DNA of 5,457 bases from an uncultured Lachnospiraceae bacterium. Lineage in GTDB: Bacteria > Bacillota > Clostridia > Lachnospirales > Lachnospiraceae. Every line of letters starts with the position of its first letter. The first letter of the stretch is position 1. Position numbers and translations under genes: made by a program. The notes under the pieces were generated by a model, which worked only from the letters and a program-made list of their open reading frames with translations, had not been told where the DNA came from and did no database searches. Location of the stretch: assembly GCA_905236275.1 (NCBI GenBank), contig CAJOPI010000151.1, forward strand, positions 1-5,457, written 5' to 3'. Below are positions 1 to 5,457 of the stretch, one piece after another.

Positions 1-25
1 CTGACAAAATGACGTCGGATGTCCG

Positions 26-78
26 TTTTTGCAGCGCCGTTGCTCAAATCATTCGATTTGGCAGCCGGCGGCAAAAAA
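26..78. repeat. Long GC-rich imperfect palindrome downstream of the channel gene
   Basis: The segment folds back on itself with about 22 base pairs: TTTTT (26-30) with the A run (73-78), GC (31-32) with GC (71-72), CGCC (35-38) with GGCG (67-70), GTTGC (39-43) with GCAGC (61-65, one G-T pair), and CAAATC (45-50) with GATTTG (55-60) around the loop ATTC. Bulges are AG (33-34), T44 and C66. Neither strand has a T run straight after the hairpin, so it is not a standard intrinsic terminator. It could protect the 3' end of the channel transcript or belong to a dispersed repeat family. Confidence 0.7.
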
Positions 79-92
79 GGCTCCTCTTTTTT
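73..92 (-). terminator. Weak terminator candidate after the channel gene
   Basis: Seven nt after the channel stop codon the minus strand reads six A, GAGGAGCC, then six T. The A and T tracts plus one G-C pair can form a 7-bp stem around a 6-nt loop, with the T tract as its 3' arm. The stem is almost all A-T, weaker than a normal intrinsic terminator. On the plus strand the same segment pairs slightly better, so a bidirectional weak terminator is possible. Confidence 0.35.
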
Positions 93-98
93 AGTACT

Positions 99-833
99 CT
101 ATAATTCATTCTTTCCTTTTACCTTGGTTATCTCCCTCATGTAAGCAGCTGTAATGATACCTGACGGAAGAGCTATTACCGCAACTCCGACAAGGGCGGA
201 AAGACTTGATATAGCCTTTCCTATATCGGTCGCCGGCGTATAGTCACCATATCCAACAGTTGTCAGCGATATAGTAGACCAGTAGCAGGCATCAAGAAAT
301 GTCTCAAAGCTGTTTGGTTCAAGCTGAAACATAAGAAGAGCGCAGATAATTATATAGACAATCGAAAGTATCAGAACCGCCCCCAATGGTGCCCTGACAC
401 GTATCATCACATTTTTAATTGTTGTCATTGTCTTGGAATAACGGACAAGCTTAAATATTCTGAATACCCTGAATAACTTAAAAAGCCGGATAAGGGTACT
501 TCCGGGAAAAGCAAAGGAAAAGACCGGCAGAATGGAAAGCAGGTCTATGACAGACATCGGCTCCATCAGGTTTGCAATATATGACTTGTAACTCACAACA
601 CCCATTTTGTAATCAGAAGTATATATCCTGAGCAGATAATCCAAAACAAAAATAGACAGTGTAAGTACATCTATTATAGCTGTATAATCATCTCCCTTTT
701 TCATTGTAAGAGGTATAAGACCTACAATTATAGCAATGTTTATCATTATGTCGTAGGCCTTACTCGCCATGTCATTCTCACGTGAAACCTCTATTATTTC
801 AAAAATCCTCTTTTTTAAGGCGACATTTTTCAT
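99..833 (-). CDS. Voltage-gated potassium channel (six-helix Kv type, Ion_trans family)
   Basis: A 244-residue integral membrane protein with the full plan of a prokaryotic Kv channel. S1 is about residues 28-44. S2 is about 54-71, with the FVLDYLLRIY pattern including D65 and R69. S3 is about 88-107, with D97 in VIDLLSILP. S4 is about 113-134 and carries basic residues at every third position (R116, K119, R122, R125, K128, R131, K134). S5 is about 148-170, the pore helix about 178-191, the K+ selectivity filter TVGYGD is 192-197, and S6 is about 206-231. It is expected to form a tetramer that conducts K+ across the cytoplasmic membrane in response to voltage. The tail after S6 is only about 13 residues, so there is no RCK/TrkA_N or cyclic-nucleotide domain; voltage is the only gating input visible. 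The start has GAGGGGG at 842-848, 8 nt from the ATG. It lies 21 nt after the small membrane protein gene and is the last gene of the series. Family assignment is firm; physiological role and gating direction are not shown by the sequence. Confidence 0.96.
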   Translation of the reverse strand: MKNVALKKRIFEIIEVSRENDMASKAYDIMINIAIIVGLIPLTMKKGDDYTAIIDVLTLSIFVLDYLLRIYTSDYKMGVVSYKSYIANLMEPMSVIDLLSILPVFSFAFPGSTLIRLFKLFRVFRIFKLVRYSKTMTTIKNVMIRVRAPLGAVLILSIVYIIICALLMFQLEPNSFETFLDACYWSTISLTTVGYGDYTPATDIGKAISSLSALVGVAVIALPSGIITAAYMREITKVKGKNEL

Positions 834-854
834 CCCCTTTTCCCCCTCACAGCT

Positions 855-998
855 TCACAGCAGGAACACAAGAATACCAAGAATTATCAGCGCAAGACTC
901 ACTATAGAAGAAATAATCACAGTAACGATTCCAAGTATGTCTTTTTGTTCGTCGACTCCTCCGTCACTGACAACTTTTTTCACATATCGCGGTCCCAT
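855..998 (-). CDS. Small single-span membrane protein, 47 aa, unknown function
   Basis: I do not recognise the family. The ATG at 998 is preceded by TGGAGGGAG, whose GGAGG core is 6 nt from the start, the strongest ribosome site in the window. The frame stays open upstream to a TTG at 1088, but that start would overlap the epimerase gene and has no comparable site. An ATG at 1028 with AAAGG 8 nt before it (57 aa) is a weaker alternative. The protein has a basic N-terminal segment (MGPRYVKKVV, residues 1-10), a polar acidic stretch (SDGGVDEQKD, 11-20), and a hydrophobic segment from about 21 to the end, with small residues S30, S31, S34 and G41 that could pack against another helix. No lipobox, cysteine or obvious catalytic residue is present. 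It lies 82 nt after the epimerase and 21 nt before the potassium channel, so the two membrane proteins are probably made from one transcript. A channel-associated role is inference from position only. Confidence 0.75.
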   Translation of the reverse strand: MGPRYVKKVVSDGGVDEQKDILGIVTVIISSIVSLALIILGILVFLL

Positions 999-1009
999 AT
1001 ACTCCCTCC
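999..1009 (-). promoter_or_regulatory. Strong ribosome binding site that fixes the small ORF start
   Basis: Read on the minus strand this is GGAGGGAGTAT followed directly by the ATG at 998. The GGAGG core with a 6-nt spacer is near ideal for a Gram-positive ribosome. This is the main evidence that the 47-codon frame is translated and starts here rather than at the TTG at 1088. Confidence 0.75.
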
Positions 1010-1041
1010 AAACAAGACATAAAAACATCCATACTACCTTT

Positions 1042-1070
1042 AGTTTATCCCATAAAGCATATGAAAACAA
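1042..1070 (-). promoter_or_regulatory. Possible weak sigma-A promoter before the small ORF and channel
   Basis: On the minus strand, TTGTTT (1065-1070) and TAAACT (1042-1047) are separated by 17 nt. They match 3 of 6 and 4 of 6 consensus positions. It sits in the 82-nt gap between the epimerase stop and the small ORF, the widest gap inside the gene series, so a secondary promoter here is sensible. The match is weak enough to arise by chance in AT-rich DNA. Confidence 0.25.
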
Positions 1071-1080
1071 GTTCTGTCTT

Positions 1081-1959
1081 TTAAGCAAAAGTTATAGTAT
1101 AAAGAGCCATAAATTTACCGCCTGCGCTGAGCTTTTCCTCATAGTCGCGGTCTTTGAGTTCGCCGCTGTAACCAACCATATCACAACGTCCGTACCAGGG
1201 CTCGATGCAGACAAACGGCGCATTCTTCTTTACAGGGCTCCATACACCGACAAGAGGCGCCTTGAAGGAAACAGTCACAAATTCATTGCCCTTTTCATCA
1301 ATAAGAGAAATTTCATGAACCTGCTTATTTTCGAAAATCAAAGTACCATCATCAAAGGTATGCTCGTCAAGTGCAAGTTTTCCCTCTTCATCAAGCTTCC
1401 ACTCTTTATGCATATTTGTTGCAAGTCCTTTAGAATCATCAAAAATTCTTGCCATCAGGCTGTCTTTCGCATCAAACTTAAGGGAATATCCCTTAAGGGT
1501 TCCGTCTGCTCCAAGAGGACATGCAAAAGCGGGGTGTGCTCCCACAGAAAAATACATATCCTGATAGCCGGTATTTGCAACCTGCCATACTACCTCAATG
1601 CTGTTTTTCTTCAAAGCATAACCACAGGCGAAATCATAATCAAAGGGATAGACTTCGTTAGTTTTCTCATTCCCCTTAAAAGAGAAAAATATCTTATCCT
1701 CATCATGACTCAATAGTTCATGCTCATTGTCTCTTGCAAATCCATGCTGAGTCATCGGATATTCCTTACCTTCATGTCTGTACTTTCCATCCGCAACCAT
1801 TCCAACAAAAGGAAACAGCACAGGTGCCGTCCTGTTCCAGAAAGCCGGGTCTGCATTCCACATATACTCTCTGCCGGTTTTATCCTTTACAGATTTAATC
1901 TCTGCTCCCTTCGAATCGATTTCAACTGTCAGAAATTCATTTTTAATTGTATACCTCAT
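1081..1959 (-). CDS. Aldose 1-epimerase family protein (LacX-like galactose mutarotase)
   Basis: A 292-residue cytoplasmic protein of the galactose mutarotase-like beta-sandwich family, close to the LacX subgroup in motif pattern and length. Members interconvert alpha and beta anomers of an aldose. Visible signatures are APVLFPFVG (45-53), QHGFARD (71-77) with H72 as a probable substrate-binding or catalytic histidine, SVGAHPAF (138-145) with H142 as the second histidine, and CIEPWYG (251-257), where E253 is the expected catalytic base. There is no signal peptide or membrane segment. The start has GGGAG at 1967-1971, 7 nt from the ATG, placed just after the stop of the upstream membrane protein, with an 18-nt gap between the two genes. 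Co-directional position after two polytopic glycan-type proteins suggests it serves the same sugar pathway, but LacX-like genes also occur beside unrelated genes. The substrate sugar cannot be read from the sequence; hexose-6-phosphate or free-hexose epimerase are both possible. Confidence 0.93.
   Translation of the reverse strand: MRYTIKNEFLTVEIDSKGAEIKSVKDKTGREYMWNADPAFWNRTAPVLFPFVGMVADGKYRHEGKEYPMTQHGFARDNEHELLSHDEDKIFFSFKGNEKTNEVYPFDYDFACGYALKKNSIEVVWQVANTGYQDMYFSVGAHPAFACPLGADGTLKGYSLKFDAKDSLMARIFDDSKGLATNMHKEWKLDEEGKLALDEHTFDDGTLIFENKQVHEISLIDEKGNEFVTVSFKAPLVGVWSPVKKNAPFVCIEPWYGRCDMVGYSGELKDRDYEEKLSAGGKFMALYTITFA
1477..1497. repeat. Perfect 9-3-9 palindrome inside the epimerase gene
   Basis: CTTAAGGGA (1477-1485) and TCCCTTAAG (1489-1497) are exact reverse complements around a 3-nt centre. 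In the coding frame the site spells the near-symmetric peptide LKGYSLK (residues 155-161), so the symmetry may be a by-product of two Leu-Lys codon pairs. No function is evident. Confidence 0.6.
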
Positions 1960-1977
1960 CGTTTATCTCCCTTTCCG

Positions 1978-3549
1978 TCAAAATGTGACTTCAACAATAT
2001 TTTTTTCCGTATTTTCAAAGTTTTCACTGTAAATACCGGCCAAGTATTCATTCATTTCAGGTGTCAGCTGAACCGCTCCCGAAAGTACATAATTCTCCAA
2101 GGCATTTCTTGTAAAATATACACTCTCCGAGTCTGAATGCTTGCTGAAAAAGGTGTTCGGTGTATCGGATGCTTCTACCGAAACAAGATTGTAATTGTAG
2201 CTGTAGCTTGCAGCTATATACAGATCATCCCAGTAAAAGTATGCCACTGTAGCCTCTTCAGGTATTCCTTCATACTGATTTTTATTTTCAGCAATCAGGC
2301 TGCTGTAATAGGGATTCGAAAAGTCAGTGTCTTTGATTATGCTCAAAGAGTTCAGCAGAGTGATTCCGGCAATAAGAAGTGCAAGCAAAATCTTAACACT
2401 TCTGAAAAATCGCGTTTTAACAATATAACCAATCAACGCCACAGTGATCACAAAGGAGGCCGGTTCAAAAAAGCGCGGTCCAAAAGGGTCCATTGTGGAA
2501 TTGAATCTGATGGTAATAAATGTAATATAATAGAAAAGTCCTGTCGCAAGGATTACAAGCAGCCTATCCTTCTTTTCAAATTTTCTGCATACGATAAAAG
2601 CAGGAACGGCAATAAGCAGAAGCAGCAAAAGCGTCCTGAGCTTCGGTCCTGTTATATCACCTGTAAGTATCGGCGGAGTTACCAGAATCGCATTAAAAAA
2701 TTCCTTTATCAGCGCTTCAACAAGGCTAAATGCAAGCGTCGGTATATCATCGGTAAAGACAGCCCTGTTTACCCCGGTTGATGCTCCGTTTCTGAGCTTG
2801 TTATTCAAGAGGTAAAGAAGCATAAACGCCGATGAAGCCGCACCTGTTATGATAAGGGAGCGAATCTTTGACTTCAATTCAGCAGTTCTTGAATTTTTAT
2901 CAAAATGATAGATAAGAATCAATATAAATGCCGCCGCAAATATAACCGGTGCGGTATAAGCTCCCACATAGCGCACCAGAAAATTTGCACAGGTTATGAG
3001 CCCCAGTAAGATATACTCCCGAAGCCCTGCTTTTTTATCCTCATCAAAAATTATCCTTGATAAAATCAGCGCAAACATGAAGGTAAAAAGTGTAAAAGGA
3101 CCTTCACTCCAGGTATAACAGTTAAGCCAGATATAACCCGGATTTAATAAAGCTATCGAAAATACCCACGCATTCTTTCCGAAACGGATATACAGCAGAA
3201 ACAAGGTCAGTGCGACTGCAAATATTGAAAAAATTTTAGAAGCAAGATAAATGTCCGTACCGCTTATCAGCTTGAAAAAAGCAATCAGCGAAGGATAGCC
3301 TATAGGCCAAAGCGCAAACCAGGTGCTGTCCTTTGAAGCATAGTTTGAGATAAAGCCATGCCCCGTAAGGAGCGCATGGGCAGCCTTCATATATTCAGCA
3401 GAATCAGCCGACATGCATGCCTTTTCAAAATAAGCCTTTGAGATAATATAAAGACTGATATACGCAAAAACAAAGACAAGTATGATTGCGGAAATCAGCT
3501 GTTTTGTCCGCTCTTTTTCTATAAATTCCTTAAATTGTGTCATTACCAT
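1978..3549 (-). CDS. Polytopic membrane glycosyltransferase candidate (GT-C fold, PMT/GT39-like)
   Basis: A 523-residue membrane protein with about ten or eleven predicted helices: one at about 17-38, a series from about 102 to 247, and another from about 303 to 402. A soluble, probably external C-terminal part follows (about 403-523). Features that recall the PMT/ArnT/GT39 type of GT-C enzyme are an acidic residue after the first helix (D49 in SADSAEYM), the WPIGYPSLIAFF stretch (81-92), E149 in YTWSEGPF, and an Arg/Pro-rich turn at about 348-363 (RFNSTMDPFGPRFFEP). Such enzymes move a sugar from a polyprenyl-phosphate donor to a lipid, glycan or protein on the outer face. Acceptor and sugar are unknown. 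The first codons are ATG-GTA-ATG. The second ATG (3543) overlaps the upstream stop as TAATG and has GGTGA 6 nt before it, so it may be the true start, with translation coupled to the preceding gene. Assignment to GT-C is by pattern; an O-antigen-type membrane protein without transferase activity is the alternative. Confidence 0.85.
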   Translation of the reverse strand: MVMTQFKEFIEKERTKQLISAIILVFVFAYISLYIISKAYFEKACMSADSAEYMKAAHALLTGHGFISNYASKDSTWFALWPIGYPSLIAFFKLISGTDIYLASKIFSIFAVALTLFLLYIRFGKNAWVFSIALLNPGYIWLNCYTWSEGPFTLFTFMFALILSRIIFDEDKKAGLREYILLGLITCANFLVRYVGAYTAPVIFAAAFILILIYHFDKNSRTAELKSKIRSLIITGAASSAFMLLYLLNNKLRNGASTGVNRAVFTDDIPTLAFSLVEALIKEFFNAILVTPPILTGDITGPKLRTLLLLLLIAVPAFIVCRKFEKKDRLLVILATGLFYYITFITIRFNSTMDPFGPRFFEPASFVITVALIGYIVKTRFFRSVKILLALLIAGITLLNSLSIIKDTDFSNPYYSSLIAENKNQYEGIPEEATVAYFYWDDLYIAASYSYNYNLVSVEASDTPNTFFSKHSDSESVYFTRNALENYVLSGAVQLTPEMNEYLAGIYSENFENTEKNIVEVTF

Positions 3550-5216
3550 TCACCAACAATTCCTATAATAAATTCCCCTGTATCAAGCCAGTTTATCCCG
3601 CAATCATCATAAGCATAGGCACTGTCCTCCGCTCTTATGATATAGAGTGATTCCCCGTCAGGATTATACAGCTCCGTTCTGAATACTTCTTCGTTATTTC
3701 TTCTGCTCCCCTGTGCCAGTCTGAAAACATTCGTGGTCAGATGACGCGACATTGCATATCCCGTAAGATACTTAAAATCATAATCATATATCGGTCCAAA
3801 AACTATATGCTTTATCCCATGATCTGCAATGAGCGTATCAAGATAAGAAGTTCCCAAGTGCGGGTCAAATTCCTTCACGTTTGTTTCTGCAATAATTTTC
3901 CCATGTCGTTCGATTATATAAGGTGACATATCCAAAAACTGAATCATAAATGCAAAAATAAGAATTGCTGTTTTCTTCTCTCTGTCAGCCTTCACGAAAG
4001 AGTCAGCACATATCGCAAAAATAAATATAAGATAAATACACACCCACGAGGTTCTTGCAGTATTTCTGAATACCGACCAGATATTCATTATAAAATCCGG
4101 CAGACTGTAATGAATAACCGTTTGTCCGTTCAGGGTTATAAGCGGCGAACAGGCAACCAAAAGTGCAATTATATAGGTAGCTGTAAGTGCAATGAAGGTA
4201 TTTTTCCTTTCCCTGAAAAAGCTCAGTTCTTTTTTCTTTATAATTCGAATAAGCGTACAAGCTGTAAGAATGAGCATTCCGGCACCGAGATAATAAATCC
4301 TGTGTCCTTTTCTATAAGGCAGGTACTCAGGAAAATATCCCGCACGCATTTCATTAAAGAAAGCATTCAGATCAAGACCGTAATTCTCTACATTACCACT
4401 GAGATCGGCAATACTGTTATGAAAAGCCCCTAAAACATAAAGCATCAGAAGACCTGAAGCCACAAATGCCATGAGTACTGCGCACGATGTAAGCAAACGC
4501 GCTTTCATATCCTTTTCCATACCGTTTTTATCTAAAATAATTCCTATAATAAATCCGACAAGTATAATCCCGTCAAAGAGGATAAAATACGAATGCACAA
4601 GGGGACAGAGTACACCTATGATTCCCCACGCCACTGCCTTATCCTTAAGCGGCATTTCCCGCCTGATAAGGATAAAGTATATGGGGATAAGAAGCATCCA
4701 GTGTGCCGCAAGTGCAGAATGATAATACATCCGCTCGACCATCTGAAAGGAAAGCATAAAAAACAGGCTTCCCAAAACTATATTTAAAAGTGAGTTCAGA
4801 TAACGCTTTAATATTTTTGCCGCAACGATACCATTCAGGGCATAGGTCATTATCCCCCAGAGTCCGAAATACTGAAAACTGTTGGGAAGTATAGGCGATA
4901 AAATCTTGAAAAATATGGCAAACAAAGGTATTGAGTCAGTATAAATAATGCTGACCTTATCCGGATAGGTAAGCTGGTCCATCAATCCTATCGGGAAGGT
5001 CCATGCCGAATTCCTGAATCCCCTCCAGCCGAGATAATGTTGGGTAAAATCGCTGCTAAGTCCATGATACATCCATGATATGTTCATCGGATTTAAAAGT
5101 CTGTAGCCGTATACAAGGATAAATATGATCATTCCCGCAATTGCTGAGCAAATCTCAGCCTTATATCTGCCATAAAAGCCCAGAGCCTTTTCTTTTAACT
5201 TTACATTCTTAAACAT
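3543..5216 (-). CDS. DUF6311-type multi-pass membrane protein, probable GT-C glycosyltransferase relative
   Basis: A 557-residue membrane protein that I recognise from its conserved N-terminal half as the DUF6311 type. Signatures are SSDFTQHYLGWRGFRNS (54-70), with D56 in the first outer loop, WTFPIGL (72-78), YTDSIPLFAIFFK (92-104), FQYFGLW (114-120), the His-containing HSALAAHWMLL (166-176) and the FRNTAR motif (383-388), usually seen near the end of the membrane domain. Helices lie at about 23-41, 93-110, 115-134, 144-158, 170-184, 195-230, 243-264, 308-326, 340-356, 390-406 and 415-430. A C-terminal soluble part (about 431-557) follows. The layout, an acidic first loop with many helices and an external tail, fits GT-C enzymes using lipid-linked sugars. 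The function of the family is not established as far as I know. It is the first gene of the series and overlaps the next by 7 nt, or by 1 nt if that gene starts at its second ATG. The start has a modest GGAAAG at 5225-5230, 8 nt from the ATG. Confidence 0.88.
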   Translation of the reverse strand: MFKNVKLKEKALGFYGRYKAEICSAIAGMIIFILVYGYRLLNPMNISWMYHGLSSDFTQHYLGWRGFRNSAWTFPIGLMDQLTYPDKVSIIYTDSIPLFAIFFKILSPILPNSFQYFGLWGIMTYALNGIVAAKILKRYLNSLLNIVLGSLFFMLSFQMVERMYYHSALAAHWMLLIPIYFILIRREMPLKDKAVAWGIIGVLCPLVHSYFILFDGIILVGFIIGIILDKNGMEKDMKARLLTSCAVLMAFVASGLLMLYVLGAFHNSIADLSGNVENYGLDLNAFFNEMRAGYFPEYLPYRKGHRIYYLGAGMLILTACTLIRIIKKKELSFFRERKNTFIALTATYIIALLVACSPLITLNGQTVIHYSLPDFIMNIWSVFRNTARTSWVCIYLIFIFAICADSFVKADREKKTAILIFAFMIQFLDMSPYIIERHGKIIAETNVKEFDPHLGTSYLDTLIADHGIKHIVFGPIYDYDFKYLTGYAMSRHLTTNVFRLAQGSRRNNEEVFRTELYNPDGESLYIIRAEDSAYAYDDCGINWLDTGEFIIGIVGEW

Positions 5217-5252
5217 AAAATATTCTTTCCGATTCTTTCTTATTTTTTCTTA
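5217..5252 (-). promoter_or_regulatory. A-rich leader just upstream of the first gene
   Basis: Read on the minus strand these 36 bases are almost entirely A, G and T, with AAAGAAT repeated directly (AAAGAATCGGAAAGAAT) and the likely ribosome site GGAAAG at 5225-5230. No well-spaced -35/-10 pair is evident here. The transcription start may lie in the structured repeats beyond or outside the window. Confidence 0.35.
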
Positions 5253-5359
5253 TTATGATGTTAAGGTCAAAAGTGATGTCAGGGATTGTTCCGCACTTCG
5301 TGCAGCTGTGCATACACTCTCACTACGTTCACTAAGTGTTCGTAGTATCCCACAATCCC
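5253..5359. repeat. Structured intergenic repeat, copy 1 (branched fold-back)
   Basis: It opens with a 22-nt block (5253-5274, TTATGATGT then TAAGGTCAAAAGT) and a 14-nt block (5275-5288, GATGTCAGGGATTG), both shared with copy 2 at 20/22 and 13/14 positions. It is then closed by perfect 8-nt arms GGGATTGT (5282-5289) and ACAATCCC (5352-5359). Inside the arms are further hairpins: GCAC-TTC-GTGC (5293-5303) and ACTACG (5322-5327) with CGTAGT (5341-5346), which enclose CAC-TAA-GTG (5330-5338). As RNA on either strand this would be a multibranched structure. It holds no plausible coding frame. Confidence 0.75.
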
Positions 5360-5369
5360 ACCCAATATT

Positions 5370-5450
5370 TTATGATGTAAGGGTCAAAAGTAAATTTTGC
5401 CCCTTACTGATGTCACGGATTGCTTCATTGCTACGCAATTCCCGCAATCC
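5370..5450. repeat. Structured intergenic repeat, copy 2 (two hairpins)
   Basis: It shares the 22-nt block (5370-5391) and the 14-nt block (5409-5422) with copy 1, in the same orientation. Between them are 17 bases (5392-5408) absent from copy 1. It ends with perfect 7-nt arms GGATTGC (5417-5423) and GCAATCC (5444-5450) around an inner hairpin ATTGC-TAC-GCAAT (5427-5439). The element ends 7 nt before the window edge, so more copies could follow. Confidence 0.75.
5377..5407. repeat. 13-bp inverted repeat inside copy 2
   Basis: GTAAGGGTCAAAA (5377-5389) and TTTTGCCCCTTAC (5395-5407) are reverse complements at 12 of 13 positions around GTAAA. The right arm lies wholly in the 17 bases that copy 1 lacks. 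No T run follows on the plus strand, and on the minus strand the hairpin is followed by ATCATAAAATATT, which is not a clear terminator tail. Confidence 0.7.
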
Positions 5451-5457
5451 TAAAACA

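Noticed and set aside
1013..1080. AAGACA (1013-1018) and TGTCTT (1075-1080) as terminator arms after the epimerase
   Set aside because: The arms are six bases with a loop of more than 50 nt and no GC-rich stem or T run, so termination is not supported.
1021..1088. TTG start at 1088 giving a 77-residue version of the small protein
   Set aside because: It overlaps the epimerase end and lacks a good ribosome site, whereas the ATG at 998 has GGAGG at ideal spacing.
769..1716. Long open frame on the plus strand (315 codons) antisense to the channel start, the small ORF and the epimerase
   Set aside because: It crosses three better supported minus-strand genes, has no ribosome site before its ATG, shows no recognisable domain, and has a shadow-like composition rich in Ser, Ile, Cys and His.
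2137..2781. Plus-strand open frame of 214 codons
   Set aside because: It is fully antisense to the GT-C-like gene, is very rich in Lys, Arg, Cys and Tyr without domain pattern, and has no supporting start site.
3558..4554. The same 16-nt AATTCCTATAATAAAT at 3558-3573 and 4539-4554, including a TATAAT match
   Set aside because: Both sites encode the same peptide FIIGI in the DUF6311-type protein, so shared codons explain the repeat; the TATAAT match lies within coding sequence with no -35 partner I could identify.
5248..5270. Possible promoter TTGACC with a 17-nt spacer before AAAAAT, upstream of the first gene
   Set aside because: The -10 element lacks the key first T, and the TTGACC is part of the repeat block also present in copy 2 without a matching -10, so it is better explained as repeat sequence.
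5253..5450. CRISPR array
   Set aside because: There are only two repeat units, of unequal length with different folded interiors and no regular spacers, and no cas gene is in the window.

Overview
The window looks like chromosomal DNA from a moderately AT-rich Gram-positive Clostridia-type bacterium. A Lachnospiraceae member such as the Butyrivibrio/Pseudobutyrivibrio group is my best guess. That guess rests on base composition, purine-rich Shine-Dalgarno sites, Lys/Ile/Asn-rich but not extreme coding, and the protein families present. It was not tested by any search.

All five convincing genes lie on the minus strand and read from right to left as one closely spaced series. In transcription order they are: a 557-residue multi-pass membrane protein of the DUF6311 type (5216-3543); a 523-residue GT-C/PMT-like membrane glycosyltransferase candidate (3549-1978), overlapping the first gene; a 292-residue LacX-type aldose 1-epimerase (1959-1081), 18 nt further on; a 47-residue single-span membrane protein (998-855); and a six-helix voltage-gated potassium channel (833-99), 21 nt after that. 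Long plus-strand ORFs in the same region are shadows of these genes.

The first two genes, and probably the epimerase, look like one functional block for envelope glycan work. Two polytopic proteins with an acidic residue in the first outer loop fit GT-C enzymes that use polyprenyl-phosphate sugars, and the epimerase fits sugar handling. The small protein and the channel form a second block of membrane proteins at the end of the unit, possibly with a weak promoter of their own near 1042-1070.

The non-coding ends are the most unusual parts. Upstream of the operon (5217-5457), two related elements lie in tandem. Each has a shared TTATGATGT...GGTCAAAAGT block, a GATGTCA(G/C)GGATTG block, and a fold-back closed by GGATTG/CAATCC arms. 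Their interiors differ, and one copy has exactly 17 extra bases that create a 13-bp hairpin. Downstream of the channel (1-98) is a GC-rich fold-back of about 22 base pairs, next to a weak A-tract/T-tract terminator candidate. I see no CRISPR array, tRNA, rRNA, transposase or phage gene. I found no clear new multi-gene system. The repeat elements and the small-protein/channel pair are the best leads.
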